64,000 bases of DNA from Aplectana chamaeleonis (taxonomy: Eukaryota; Nematoda; Chromadorea; Rhabditida; Cosmocercidae): positions 124,001-188,000 of the forward strand of contig JAPDOI010001214.1 in the NCBI GenBank assembly GCA_029168955.1. Direction: 5' to 3'. Under the pieces are notes generated by a model that saw only the letters and a list, made by a program, of their open reading frames with translations, was not told the origin of the DNA and searched no databases. A program made the position numbers and the translations under genes. Shown here piece by piece: positions 1 through 11,396 of this stretch (positions are counted from its first letter, which is position 1; every line of letters starts with the position of its first letter).

Positions 1-1307
1 TCCTGCACATTCCACGAAGTTCTGATCATCCTTACAGGGTCTTGCACACGTTTCATGATGTCCTGCACACTCCTACTAAGGTCCTGCACACATTCCATGA
101 TGTCCTGCACACCCCTATTGGGGTCCTGCACATCGTTCTATGATGTCCTGTGTAATTTTACTAAGGTCCTACACACATTCCATGACGTCCTGCTCAACCC
201 TACTGGGGTCCTGCACACGCTTCATGATGTCCTGCACACTCCTACTGATGTCCTGCACACATTCCATGAAGTCCTGCTCATCCTTACAGGGGTCTTGCAC
301 ATGTTTCATGATGTCCTGCACACTCCTACTAAGATCCTGCACACATTCTACGACGTCCTGCACACCCCTACTGGGGTCCTGCACAGGTCCCATGATGTTC
401 TGCACACTCCTACTGATGTTCTGCACACATCTCTACGATGTCCTGCACACCCCTACTGGGGTCCTACACAGGTTCCATGATGTCCTGCACACTCCTACTG
501 GGGTCCTGCACAGGTCCCATGATGTCCTGCACACTCCTACTAAGGTCCTGCACACTCCTACTGAGGTCCTGCACACATTCTACGACGTCCTGCACACCCC
601 TACTGGGGTCCTGCACACGTTCCATGATATCCTGCGCACTCCTACTGAGGTCCTGTACAGGTCCCATAATGTCATGCACACTCCTACTGAGGTCCTGCAC
701 ACCCCTACTGGGGTCCTGCACAGGTCCCATGATGTCCTGCACACTCCTACTAAGGTCCTGCACACTCCCACTGAGGTCCTGCACACATTCTACGACGTCC
801 TGCACACCCTTACTGGGGTCCTGCACAGGTCCCAAAATGTCCTGCACTCCTACTGAGGTCCTGCACACCCCTACTGGGGTCCTGCACAGGTCCCATGATG
901 TCCTGCACACTCCTACTAAGGTCCTGCACACTCCTACTGAGGTCCAGTGCACATTCTACGACGTCCTGCTCACCCTTACTGGGGTCCTGCACAAGTTCCT
1001 TGATGTCCTGCACTCTCCTAGTAAGGTCATGTACACTCCTACTGAGGTCCTGCACACATTCTACGACGTCGTGCAGACCCGTACTGGGGGTCCTGCACAG
1101 CTCCCAAAATGTCCTCCACACTCCTACTGAGGTCCTGCACACCCCTACTGGGGTCCTGCACAGGTCCCATGATGTCCTGCACACTCCTACTAAGGTCCTG
1201 CACACTCCTACTGAGGTCCTGCACACATTCTACGGCGTCCTGCACACCCCTACTGAGGGGTTGCTGTAGTTCCACGACGTCCTGCATACTCCTACTGCGG
1301 TCTCGCA
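1..1307. repeat. 21-bp minisatellite, array 1 (runs off the left edge)
   Basis: About 60 head-to-tail units of 21 bp, each starting with a variant of GTCCTGCACAC followed by a variable half such as TCCTACTGAG, CCCTACTGGG or ATTCTACGAC. The variants recur in a fixed order, giving a higher-order repeat of roughly eight units (about 168 bp) visible from about 570 to 1260. Because 21 is a multiple of three and the unit lacks stops in several frames, long open frames of 7-residue repeats appear on both strands. I regard these as by-products of the repeat. The last recognisable units fade out around 1300. A related array lies at 40485-41806. Confidence 0.95.
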
Positions 1308-1687
1308 TAGTCAACCGACACTTCAGCACACCCTGCGACGACTTCTTATCTTTGGTGCGCATATTACAAACACGCGCCACGCTCAAAAACAACCCTTTCC
1401 GCATAGCGTCCTGTTTCCAAGCCGGACGTTTAGAGTACACCACCCTAGAGAGCAAGGTATTTATATGGAGTCTCTAAGAAAACAATGACTGGATAACGAA
1501 AAACCCGTCATTTTTATAAACTAATCTTGAGAGGCCGGTTTCCGAGTTTCAAACGCCCGTTAGGGGCCCAGAAGTCATTATGGTGAGTTCTGACAATTAT
1601 TTTCGTCATTCCCGTGGTCTATTACATCTAGTCACAAATTTTCGAGCGATTTGGTCCACGCCTTCCAAAAAAATGGTTTTCGACGGA
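1308..1687. other. No gene seen
   Basis: Unique-looking DNA between the minisatellite and a purine-rich microsatellite. The open frame of the array runs a little way into it, but nothing protein-like is visible. Confidence 0.6.
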
Positions 1688-1782
1688 CGGAGGTGGAGGC
1701 GGAGGCGGAGGCGGAGGCGGAGGCGGTGGCGGTGGCGGTGGCGGAGGCGGAGGCGGAGGCGGAGGCGGGGGGGGGGGGGGAG
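1688..1782. repeat. GGAGGC/GGTGGC microsatellite ending in poly-G
   Basis: Hexamer repeat GGAGGC with a block of GGTGGC variants, then a run of about 11 G. It generates meaningless poly-Pro, poly-Arg and Ala-Glu open frames on both strands. Confidence 0.95.
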
Positions 1783-2377
1783 AACGTTTTTGCGTACTGC
1801 GAGAGGTCAGAACTTCCAGAAAGCGAGGGACCAATTGACATGAAAAGTTGAACACATATGTAATTTCTTACAGCGCGTCGAATAGTGTACAGCTCATACC
1901 TCTGTTGACGGTATGAATAGGTGATCTCATTGTAGGGCATCCGCGCGGGAAGAGATCAAAGCCAAATCCTGGTGAGCGCTTCGCGCTCACCACAATTCGT
2001 GCTCAGCACCCCGAATAATAAATACCCTGGACAGAGTCAGAACAAATAAAATTTTTCGACCTCTGAACGCCAAAAAAATTTGTCGTTCCCTCCCAGAGTA
2101 GAAACCGTTCAAAAAATGTCTAGCGTCAGATTTTTATCACAATCGAGCGGCTTTTAGTGTTTTTCTCGCCCATTTCGCCATCTAAAGCCTAAGCTCCCGT
2201 ATAGTTAATATGTGTTTGAACCCGTGGGGGTGTGTATACAAGTCTGTTGGTACCTGCTCGTTGGTGCCCCTGCTTCTACTGAACCCAGCAGACGTTTGAG
2301 TGTACACAGGGAACGTTCGAGCGATTTAGCGTGCACAACTATGTATATCGCGAAAGTATCCCATACATTGCATAAAA
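1783..2377. other. No gene seen; 5' flank of the RTE copy
   Basis: No recognisable gene. A perfect 9-bp-stem hairpin (GGTGAGCGC, loop TTC) lies at 1971-1991. A phrase containing CACCCCGAATAAT near 2007 recurs near 8443, with diverged forms near 35860 and 63950, so part of this stretch is dispersed repeat. The last ~200 bp may be the 5' region of the RTE LINE. Confidence 0.5.
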
Positions 2378-4174
2378 GTGTCGCCGTCCGGCACACTAAG
2401 GCCTCTGGTCCATAACACTTTAGGATCCGTATCTAAGGAGTTCATGGAGTCTTTGGCCACAAGCCACAGTTTCGCCACCTTGAACTGTCCATCGCTGTCG
2501 AGTGATATCACAAATACTGGGCTATCCAGACTTCTGAGCTATTTCCATGCACCGTTTGCTGCCTTGCAGGCAACCCGCCTCAAGGATAGACCCGTCATCA
2601 GCGTCGGGGAGTACACCATCTACTGCGGTAACGCTGATGATATGAGAGTGGAAGGCTGTGCAATAGCTGTAAGGAAGGATTTCAATGGTATGGTCAAGGA
2701 GTTCGGCTCAACGTCGTGCCGGAATGCTTTCGTACGACTGCGGGATCACAGAGGATTCAAGCTGTGGATTGTGAGTACTCATGCGCCCACTGAAACCGCC
2801 GAAGACAATTCGAAGGATGCGTTTAATGAGGAATTCAATACGTTGCTGGCGAGGATACCTTGTCAACATGCTGTTGTCGTGGGGATTGACGCAAATGCGA
2901 AGATGGGACTTGATCAGGAATCCGAAGTACTCGGTAAATGGTTCTACCCAGTGGAGCGAACATCGGACAATGGCTACCGCCTTGTCGACTTTTGTGAACG
3001 CAGTGGTCTGATTATTGCATCGACATTCAAGAGGAATCATCGCCGCCATCAGCTTACGTGGCAGGGACCAACCCAGCTATCTCCAGAAGAGCAGCGGAAG
3101 CGGAAGATGACAACTTTGAAACTACAGCTTGACTATGTCCTGACGAGGATTATTCCAGTATCGAACATTAGAAGATCTAGAACTATGTGGGATGTCGCAT
3201 TCGATTCGGATCACCGTCCTGTTCTGTTGAACTTCACTGCGAGGATTCATAAGAGGAAGCGAGGGGCTCAGCCTCTCCAGAGGATTGACATGACAAGTCT
3301 CAGAGATGAAGAGTGCAGAAGGAATTTCCGACAACGCGTTTCTATTCACATCGGAGTACGGTCTAAGAAGAAACTCTGCGACGCGGATTCTTTTGCCACG
3401 TGCATCCAGGACGCTTCGAACGAGGCACTCCCGTGTGTACAGCCTAAGAAGAAGTTCGCCTACGTCTCAGAAGAAACAACATCTACCTACAACAGAGTAT
3501 GTGCTCTCCGAACTGCAGGAAACTTCGTGGAGGAGAAGCGTCTGAGGAGGAAGTTGCGTCGGCAGCTTCAAAGTGACCGCGAACGAGAGCGGACGTGTAG
3601 AGCTAAGGAGTTCAAGAAGGCTTGGGAGGAGAAGAATCCGAAGAAAGCCTACACGTTGCTGCGACAGTATAGCGGGAAGATGAAAAGATGTTCTCCTGTC
3701 TTGAACACTACCAATGGAGTCGCAGTTGGTGATGCGACGCTGCTAATATGGAAGGATTACTTCAGTTCACTACTGAATCGTCCAGCGCCATCAGTACCTG
3801 AGCTCCCGCATGTTCAGAGAGCACATTACGACGTCAGTGAGGAACCGCCGACTGAGTCTGAAGTTTTGGATTGTGTCCGGAAAATGAAGAATGAAAAGGT
3901 AGGTGGAGATGACAACATCACTGCTGAAATGCTGAAAGCTCTTCCTCCGTCTGAGATTCGTGAAATGACCAACACCATCCGTGCTTTATGGATGAGCGAA
4001 AGGATACCCGATTTGTGGAGACATGCGATCATCGCACCTCTTCAGAAGAAGCTATTTGTCACGGATCCTAAGAACAACATAGGAACCTCTCTACTTCGTG
4101 TCATGTACAAGGTTTTAGAACGTATCATTCTCGAGCGACTTATCGAACATCGTGAAAAAAACGACCAGAGATGA
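2378..4174 (+). pseudogene. RTE-type LINE: endonuclease and N-terminal RT (decayed)
   Basis: Open frame of 598 residues. The first ~300 residues form an APE-like (EEP) endonuclease, which in this family nicks target DNA for target-primed reverse transcription. Visible motifs are an N-terminal ATLN, STHAPT, GIDANAKMG and the C-terminal SDHRPV. The glutamate expected after LQ (LQET in relatives) is alanine here (LQATR), so a metal ligand appears lost. A basic linker follows, then the start of the reverse transcriptase (VGGDDNITAEML, WRHAIIAPLQKK). The frame ends when a run of seven A at 4155-4161 adds one base compared with what the family requires. Cleavage and RT would act on the element's own RNA in the nucleus. 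The initiator is uncertain; homology begins near residue 30. Confidence 0.85.
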
Positions 4175-5225
4175 GCAAGCCGGTTTTTGACTTGGAAGAT
4201 CGACCATCGACCAAGTGTTCGTCGTGAGAAGAGTAATTGAATCGTGGCAGCGGTATTCGAAGCACTTTCAGCTTGCTATTTTGGACTTTGAAGCCGCGTT
4301 CGACTCTCCTCATCGTGAACGACTGCTCAATGCTCTGCGAGCAGATGGAGTCCCGGAAAAAATGTTCGGTTTATCGAGGACATGAACAAAGGAACAACAG
4401 CAGCAGTTCGTACACCTGTCGGATTTACGTCAGCTTTCGAGGTGAAAACAGGAGTAAGGCAAGGAGCCGTTGCAGGATCTTTTCTTTTCAACTTTGCCGT
4501 TGATGACATCATGCGTAGAGTTGCAGAACAGTTTCCTGCGGATGTGATCCTAGCACCATCAGGACGCTCCCTTGTCGACATGGAGTACGCCAACGACATT
4601 GTGTTATTCGCTGAAAACAACGCAAAACTGCAAAATATTGTGAACCTCGTTTCGAAGTATGCCGCAGCCTATGGACTTCGTTTTCGTCCCGACAAAAGCA
4701 AGCAGATGTGGGTCTCTCAGAGGCCTTCAACGGGAGTTTGTGTGGACGGACAACGTATCGAACTGGTGGACGATTTCTGTTATTTGGGCTGTTTGCTGAA
4801 GAACGATGGTAGTTATGCAGCGGATATTCGACAACGATGTGCGAAAGCTATGTCTGCATTTTATTCTCTAACCAAGTGTTTGTGGTCTACCACCATCGCG
4901 AAGGAAGTCAAGTTGCGCGTCTACCTATCCGCTATTCGTCCTATCATGATGTACGGATCGGAGACATGGGCAGCACCGAAGACGCAGATGGAAAGATTGG
5001 ATATAACGGAGAGGAAGCTTTTTAGGCGTTTGCCTGGATATTTCTGGCCGCGTGTATGCCATAACGAAGACCTTTACAAGGAAATCGACGTAGTACATCA
5101 ACGCTTGACACGAGGGAGGTGCCAGCATCTCCTAACGCCATCTCAAGCAGCAATGGAAAGTCGACTTCGGCTGCTCGGGCATATACTAAGAAGAACGCCG
5201 GATCGTCTCGTACAACACGCTTTAA
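4175..5225 (+). pseudogene. RTE-type LINE: reverse transcriptase core (frameshifted)
   Basis: Continuation of the RTE polyprotein. From about 4164 to 4375 it reads in another frame (TRDEQAGF, then IDQVFVVRRVIESW and LAILDFEAAFDSPH, the motif A region) and has an in-frame TGA near 4187, consistent with CGA to TGA decay. A second one-base slip in an A run near 4357 returns it to the frame of 4382-5225. That frame carries GVRQGAVAG, then YANDIVLF where the catalytic YADD should be (second Asp changed to Asn), the thumb, and conserved SAIRPIMMYGSETWA. With a stop, two frameshifts and a damaged active site, this copy cannot be autonomous. A MITE interrupts the C-terminus after HALK. Confidence 0.85.
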
Positions 5226-5858
5226 AGGCAGCATACACGCTCGCAAACATGGTCAAGATATCAGCATAAATTGGCCCGCACGGCCCCTATCATGTCGTCA
5301 ACGACGTTAGAAGCGCTGAAAACCATCCAGGATGACAGCATTTGACCATCCCTGTCACGCACGCCCGTATTTTCACACCCCTTCGAGTAACAGAATGAAA
5401 AGTTAAACTTGAGAAAACATGTGATAATTGGGAGTGATAGCACTATCAAATGGGAGTGCACGAGAGAAACAGCTCGATTTATCTGAATATTACCTGTCTA
5501 AACACCCTCAAACTCTCATCCACTTTCGAGAATGCCGCTCTACTCTGGATGGCTTTTGAAAATGGAGGATTTTCATCAGTGTTCAAACATGTAATATCCA
5601 GGCAAATCGAGCTGTTTCTCTCGTGCACTCCCTTTTGATAGTGCTATCACTCTCAATTATCATATGTTTTCTCAAGTTTAACTTTTCATTCTGTTACTCG
5701 AAGGGGTGTGAAAATACGGGCGTGCGAGACAGGGATGGCCAAATACTGTCTTCCTGGATGGTTTTCAGCGCTTCAAACGTCGTTGACGACATGGTAGGGG
5801 CCGTGCGGCCCTATTTATGCTGATATCTCGACCATGTTTGCGAGCGTGTATGCTGCCT
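5226..5858. mobile_element. TTAA-targeting palindromic MITE (AGGCAGC subfamily) inside the RTE
   Basis: A 633-bp near-complete palindrome, arms about 5226-5535 and 5545-5858. It begins AGGCAGCATACACGCTCGC, ends with the reverse complement, and is flanked by TTAA on both sides (5222-5225, 5859-5862). It encodes no convincing protein. The RTE reading resumes right after it, showing it is a later insertion. The same terminus occurs at 13748 and, reversed, near 10180 and 14453. Confidence 0.85.
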
Positions 5859-6103
5859 TTAAGAATGCTTCTAAATCCTGTCTGAAAACGGCCACTTGGT
5901 GTAGGCGAAAGTTCTGGACGGATGTGGTTAAAGAGGATTTGAAGTCACTCGGCATCGAAAGACAGTTCAGGCGCGATGTTTCGTTTCGCAGGAAATGGAA
6001 TAGTGACAGCTGGATGGAATGTGTTCAAATTGTGGCTGAAGACCGTGAAAAATGGACACGGCTGACTACTAGGACGGCACACCTCGGTGAAGATGCGGAA
6101 TGA
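5859..6103 (+). pseudogene. RTE-type LINE: C-terminal end after the MITE
   Basis: About 80 codons that match the conserved RTE tail: CRRKFWTDVVKEDLKSLG, QFRRDVSFRRKWNSDSW, VQIVAEDREKWTRL and the terminal RTAHLGEDA. The open frame starts within the MITE arm, so the ATG is accidental. With the preceding segments it completes the RTE coding region. Removing the MITE and one TTAA leaves the two parts one base out of phase, an additional small indel or pre-existing decay. Confidence 0.85.
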
Positions 6104-6635
6104 CCGCGTCAGGCGAAAGCCAACCGATTATGTCAAAGTAAGTGTCAAGTTTGAACCTTGTGTTACCACTTTCTCAAATTGCGCTACGTCTTATAAGGAA
6201 ACACTGAAACAGGAATTTTTCGATGGGAAGTTCAAAGTACGAGTATTTCTTTTGGCGATTGTGGGAAGCACATTTACAATACCGCTCATAACATGTGTCC
6301 TAAAACGCGTCGGCGACGCGAAAGCGCGTCGGAAACGTCATTTTGGTTCAGAGTGGATGATTTTGGAATCTGAAAACACCGTTCGATTCGCCTCGTCGCG
6401 CTGATTCCAAAAATGTATTCAGGTTTGAGAAAAACAGAGTCTCGACCTAGTTATGACCTACTTTAGCAAAAAGGAGCCAAAATCTTTCGAAGTAGATATT
6501 TTCGAAATTTTAATTGTGGCAATGCCATATAGCCATCATGCTACTAAAATCAAGGATGACGTCATCGCGATAACAGCTATGAAGGGTATAGGACTTGGAA
6601 TCGATTTTAACAAGATGATGACGTCATCATCTCAT
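6104..6635. other. No gene seen; RTE 3' flank
   Basis: Contains a short clustered CG-rich motif (GCGTCGG, GCGACGCG) near 6306-6335 and a phrase ATTCGATTCGC that recurs near 7018. No gene is recognisable. The RTE 3' end cannot be placed without other copies. Confidence 0.5.
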
Positions 6636-6805
6636 TAGAATCCCTGCTATGAAAGGTGGACCGATGCGCGATCCACGAGGTAGTGACGTCATCATCGAGA
6701 CTGCAGTCCCGGCTATGACAGGTGGACCGACACACGATCCACGGAGTAGTTACGAAATCGTCGAGACTGCAATCCCGGCTCTGAGAGGTGGACCGATGTC
6801 AATCC
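6636..6805 (+). repeat. 66-bp tandem repeat, 2.5 copies, in frame
   Basis: Diverged copies of a 66-bp unit containing GGTGGACCGA, GATCCACG and TCGAGACTGCA. As 66 is divisible by three, the plus strand reads as a 22-residue repeat (PAMKGGPMRDPRG..., PAMTGGPTHDPRS..., PALRGGPMS...). No start, splice or family evidence makes this a gene. Confidence 0.6.
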
Positions 6806-7067
6806 CGAAACGAAGGAGCCACGTTTCGGGTTGACCCCGCCCCTTTTTTCGTTTCGAGCCGGAGCGGTTCAACGGTCCAACCTAGTTTCTGACGGCGCTC
6901 AAACCGAAACGGTGCCTGAGCAAGATCAGTCCGATTCTTGATCTACTTTCCACTTTTTCAATTTCAATGCATTCAAACTCTTTTCAAAGCGGTTATTTTG
7001 AAAATATAATAGCACCATTCGATTCGCAGCGTCATTTTGATTCAGAAAATGTCAAACTTGACATTAA

Positions 7068-7465
7068 AGGCAGGGTCCGGGAAGAATTTCGATTCTGAGA
7101 TTTTCCGCTGAATCTGTGCTCATGGTACAGGTAGTCCGAAGGAACATGCGAAAACTGCGTTAAAACCGGTCTTCTTCAAGTTATTAAAGACACTTCCGTG
7201 AGCCGATGATCCAGAAAAGTCAGAAGAGCGTGGCCATCGTCCATATTTTAGCCGTTGTCCACGCATTCTTCAACACGTTGTGTAATTATCGGTCATTCCA
7301 GCCATGATTATCATGCTGTGAATACCGTAATCCCTGACTTTCAGGCTGTTTTCTCCAGAAATACGGACTCAGAGCTTGTGAAAATTTTGGAAGATGTCCG
7401 GCTGGACCAGCCCATGCTATATAACCCGAATTTCGGTGATGTCAAAATCTGCCCGGACCTTGCCT
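7068..7465. mobile_element. TTAA MITE (AGGCAGGGTCCGGG subfamily)
   Basis: Starts AGGCAGGGTCCGGG and ends with the reverse complement of AGGCAAGGTCCGGG, with TTAA at 7064-7067 and 7466-7469. Length 398 bp, matching sister copies. An open frame crossing its right end is a by-product. Confidence 0.75.
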
Positions 7466-7469
7466 TTAA

Positions 7470-9494
7470 AGAGTTTCTCAGAATTCTCTATCACAAGAAT
7501 TCATCGCCGTAGAATTTTATCGATTTTCTGGAAATATTGACTTTTATTGATTTTTGCGAAAAAATCAATAAAGGTTTGTGGAAGTGGATCCGATAGAGGA
7601 CCTTCAACAACCTGTAAAACCCAGTTTAGCCACTGTTTTCTTACCCTATAACGAGAACCATCTCACTGCTAGCGCAGGCCGATGGGATTCAATGTTTTGT
7701 CTTCCGTCGTGGCGTAACGCGATGACCGATGACATGACATTGATGAGAATGGGTCCATACCGCCTAGTCGCTCCGCGATGAAAGTATAAACCCAGCCGAA
7801 AGCATGTCTCGTCGCATCGCTGTGGCGATTGAAGTCTAGACACGACCTCACACATGAGTGTTGTAGAGATGGATGAGAAAATTGCTAGTTTTCTCGAAAA
7901 TAATAATTTTCCCGAGCGATAAATTCGAGATTCTTTAGAAAATCGACTATGTTTCCAATTTTTTTTTTGTTTCTGAGTTTTGGAAGCTATATCATCTTGC
8001 AAAACCGAAGAGTATGTGGAATAAAAATATTTTTGCATTCAACTGATCTCTTGTGAAATATAATCTTGGCATAAATGCAAGAACATTCATATCACTAGAA
8101 GTATCATTTAGTATTTTGTTCAATTTGAATATTAACTAACGAGGCTCATTCAAAGCTTTCGCTTAAGGAACCGTCTCTATATGTATTTTTTCCTACCCAC
8201 TGCTCTAATTTTTCCTTTTGTTATGCTCAAGCAAAGTGGCTATCTCAAATGAAATACATATACATTTCCGGAAACGAACTTCAACGTAGAATTCGAATTT
8301 TTATATCAAATCTGCTGAATAATTTCCTCACCGGTGTAGCGTTTTCCAGTAGATTTCTATCGCTAAATGGCATTATACCCTGCCATAAACTGAAAAAAAT
8401 CTTTCGAAAGGAACCGAAAACGGACTTAGGATTTGTGTTCACCACCCCGAATAATCCCCTGGACAAACTCAGAGGGATTCTGCGGTCGAAAATGAATCCC
8501 GTGCAGTACATTTCAATATCACTGCAAAAATTCATGCTAGACCTATCAGTTCGAGGGCAAACCTCAACCGATGTATGGACTGATCAGAGACAGCTTTTGG
8601 GAGAAGATTCCATGGGATGAATCACTGACCTTTTCTTTCCTTTTTCACTATTCGGGCTAAATCCATTCATCTTTTTACTTTCTCGTGACGAATCATCACC
8701 GCCTAAAGTAATGAGAAACACTGGTCCTCACACCTTATAAAAAAGCTCTGAAACAGGGATTTCTGGAGTAAGAATTCAAGCTGCAGGGTTTTTTCTAATG
8801 CTAGGTAACGACAGTGCGTTCTGTAAATATAACACCCCAACCCCACCCCCCCCCAAAAAAAAAGGATATTTTGTTACGCACTAGGTTTCCATATATGCAA
8901 TGGGCTTTATAAAATTTCGAATGTTCAGATCCTCGATTCGATGATTTTCAGATCAAATTTGAAAGATTAGAGTTATATGAAGCTGAACTTTCAAAGTTTT
9001 CATAAAATGTTTCGGGTAAAAAAAAGTTTTTCTACTATTCACATTATGTCGAGTGTTGATAGAGCCTAATCATGAAAAATTCAGGGTTCAAGATTATTAG
9101 TGTGTGGACTATGCAGTCTAGGGTCTTTACATGTCAGAAAACTGCCGCCTGAGTGCAGGGCCGGAGCCGAAGCTACAGAATCTGGACAGATTCGCGGTAG
9201 CACACTTTCTATAACGTCCTGCACACTCCCAAACCCTAGCGATTCTGTAGTCGTTTCGTACACTAACTATACGACTCGAGACCTGTAACCTCGACTACTG
9301 CGTAGCCCTTCTAGCACTCATTGAGGTTTTCATGACCCACGGCCAAAACTGCGCTCCACGGACAAATACGGGTGCACCGTGGCGCCCAAGAGGATATTCA
9401 GGCTAATGTTTTGGTAATCGATGTATGTCCTACCCACCTGAACGTTGGTACCATTTCATAACAGTTCTGTTCGGCCATTCCCAAGATCCGCGGG
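7470..9494. other. No convincing gene
   Basis: AT-rich DNA. The 123-codon frame at 8249-8620 includes a phrase (CACCCCGAATAAT) shared with repeats at 2007, 35860 and 63950, so I treat it as repeat-derived. A C10-A10 tract lies near 8840-8862. A lone unit of the 21-bp minisatellite (GTCCTGCACACTCCCAAAC) sits at 9214-9232. Confidence 0.5.
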
Positions 9495-9745
<251 letters not shown>

Positions 9746-9753
9746 GGGACATA

Positions 9754-10180
9754 ACTGCTTTAGGTATAAGGATGACTCTGAGCACAACGCCTACGAACTC
9801 TGAGACGTCAAAAACGACCCACAATGCCGCTACACGAGTGAGAAGTTGGCCCCGCCCCTGTATTTCTCCGTCCCCTGTACTTGGGTCCTCCTCCAAAACA
9901 GGGGTGCTGGGCCATTCCCACCGTCGTCGATTTGAGTGGCTTACCTATTATACCTATTCTACAGCTCACAAACGTCGCCGACGATGGGAATAGCCCAGAA
10001 TCCCTGTTTTGGAGGAGGACGCAAATACAGGGGGCGGGCGGATACAGGGGCGGGGCCAACTTCGTACTCGCGTAGCGGCGTTGTGGGTCTTTTTGACGCT
10101 TCAAAATGCGTAGGCGTTGTGTTCTGAACCATACCATTCTATCTCCATAGTTATCTCAATTGCGGGCTTGTATGCTGCCT
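9754..10180. mobile_element. Palindromic MITE related to 13748-14453
   Basis: Arms carry CACAACGCCTACG, the CCCACAATGCCGCTAC segment and the CCAAAACAGGG...GGGCCATTCCCACC segment in opposite orientations around a centre near 9950. The right end reads TGTATGCTGCCTTCGAA, close to the AGGCAGCATACA terminus. The left end is degenerate and abuts the CA tract. Confidence 0.7.
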
Positions 10181-10214
10181 TCGAAAGATTTCAGGATTAG
10201 CGTCTCCACTATAC

Positions 10215-10405
10215 TTGGGCAAAACTGTGAAATTTTTCAAATTTCGGATTTTCGAATATATTCGAAAGACAGATTTATCGAATTTCAAATTTTCGAATAT
10301 AATCGAAACTCAAATTCTTCGAATTTTCGAACAATTTTTTCGAATTTTTCGAATAATTTTTTCAACTTTTCAGATAGAATTTCTCAAATTCAGAAATGAT
10401 AGCTC
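10215..10405. repeat. AT-rich TTCGAA-motif cluster
   Basis: Short irregular repetition of ATTTTTCGAATTT-like words (TTCGAA palindromes) over about 190 bp. No protein feature. A similar ATTCG-rich tract occurs at 23640-24060. Confidence 0.6.
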
Positions 10406-10435
10406 CGATTTTAAAAATTATTTTCGAGCTGTCGT

Positions 10436-11396
10436 TCACTGGGTCAGTCGCGGAGATGCTGATGCTTGAGACACTACGGAGTCTACCGTTGGATCTTCGT
10501 GAAGATTCCATGCGTAGAACATGATAGCGCATTCCAACACCTCAGCCTCGAAGACGGGGAACCGAACAGGTGCCGGCCTATGAGTATCACGTTTAAAAAT
10601 CTTCTTATTCAGCGATATCTTCGCACGTAAAAGCCGATGATCGGAGCCGGTGTCGAATGAAGGCAGCACTGACACGTCAAACAAGCTCCAGCGTCGGTTA
10701 ATCAAGATGTGATCTCCGACCTTGTCTGGCCATTCGGGCTCTCCCAAGTCCATCGTCGAATTGATGGCTTTTCGAACATTGAGTTTCCGTGAAAGAGACG
10801 GCATGCCGACAGGAAGTCTAGCAGTCGTTCTCCATTCTCATTTCGAAATGCAGCTCCATGCAGTCCTAATCTACAATCGCCGTCGTTGTTGTTCGTACCG
10901 ACGATAGCATTGAAGTCACCAACAACTAGCTTATAGTAGCTTCTCTCCTCATGTACTGTCTTCTCTCCAGTAGCTCATAAAACTATTCACGCTCTTCTTG
11001 CACAGCGGTAGAGGTTGGGGCGTATCCATTGATAATAAACACAATTCCGTGCTCTTCGGTTCTCAAACGCAGAACGCCGAGACGCGGACTAATGATTTTC
11101 TGAGAATCTACCAAGTGGTGCACCGTCGAATTAATGAGGAATCCAACACCGCCGATGTTCTTATTGTCCACCTTGGCTCCGATGACGATGAGGTCGTTGT
11201 GATCGGTCTTTCTAACGGTTTCCGTCCTGCCTTTCGTCTTCTGCAAAGCGATGACATTGTACTTGATCTGACGGCTTCTAAGAAGGAGTGTTCCGAAAAT
11301 CGGCTTCCGACGCAATTGTGCGGCATTTGTATGTACATATGTAAAGGCAGTGTTGATATCGTGGGGTGTGAGTTTCCAAACTTCCGTATCCGATGA
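10436..11396 (-). pseudogene. RTE-type LINE endonuclease fragment
   Basis: Reading the minus strand from about 11315 downwards gives an RTE APE-like endonuclease in pieces: YNVIALQKTKGR (glutamate of LQET replaced by Lys), the family-typical NKNIGGVGFLIN, HLVDSQKIISPRLGVLRLRT, NGYAPTS, then in other frames VVGDFNAIVG and, at 10804-10436, RRWSLFDVSVLPSFDTGSDHRLL with the catalytic SDH. Several frameshifts separate these blocks. Sequence from 11397 to about 11570 probably is its 5' leader. It is more diverged from the copy at 2378 than expected for sisters, so it is a different RTE lineage. No RT domain follows, so the copy is 3'-truncated. Confidence 0.8.

Noticed and set aside
1..1307. CRISPR-like array
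   Set aside because: Units are contiguous 21-bp variants without unique spacers, in a eukaryotic genome.
55..1477. Long open frames on both strands through the 21-bp repeat
   Set aside because: They follow from a stop-free unit whose length is a multiple of three; frames overlap on both strands and end when the array ends.
1580..1940. Poly-Pro, poly-Arg and Ala-Glu proteins
   Set aside because: Translation of the GGAGGC microsatellite.
7345..7512. Possible terminal exon (acceptor CTTTCAG, 55 codons, AATAAA at 7567)
   Set aside because: Most of it lies inside the TTAA MITE 7068-7465, whose right end it crosses, so splice and coding signals are probably fortuitous.
8249..8620. 123-codon plus frame
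   Set aside because: Contains a phrase shared with dispersed repeats near 2007, 35860 and 63950, and no splice or family evidence supports it.
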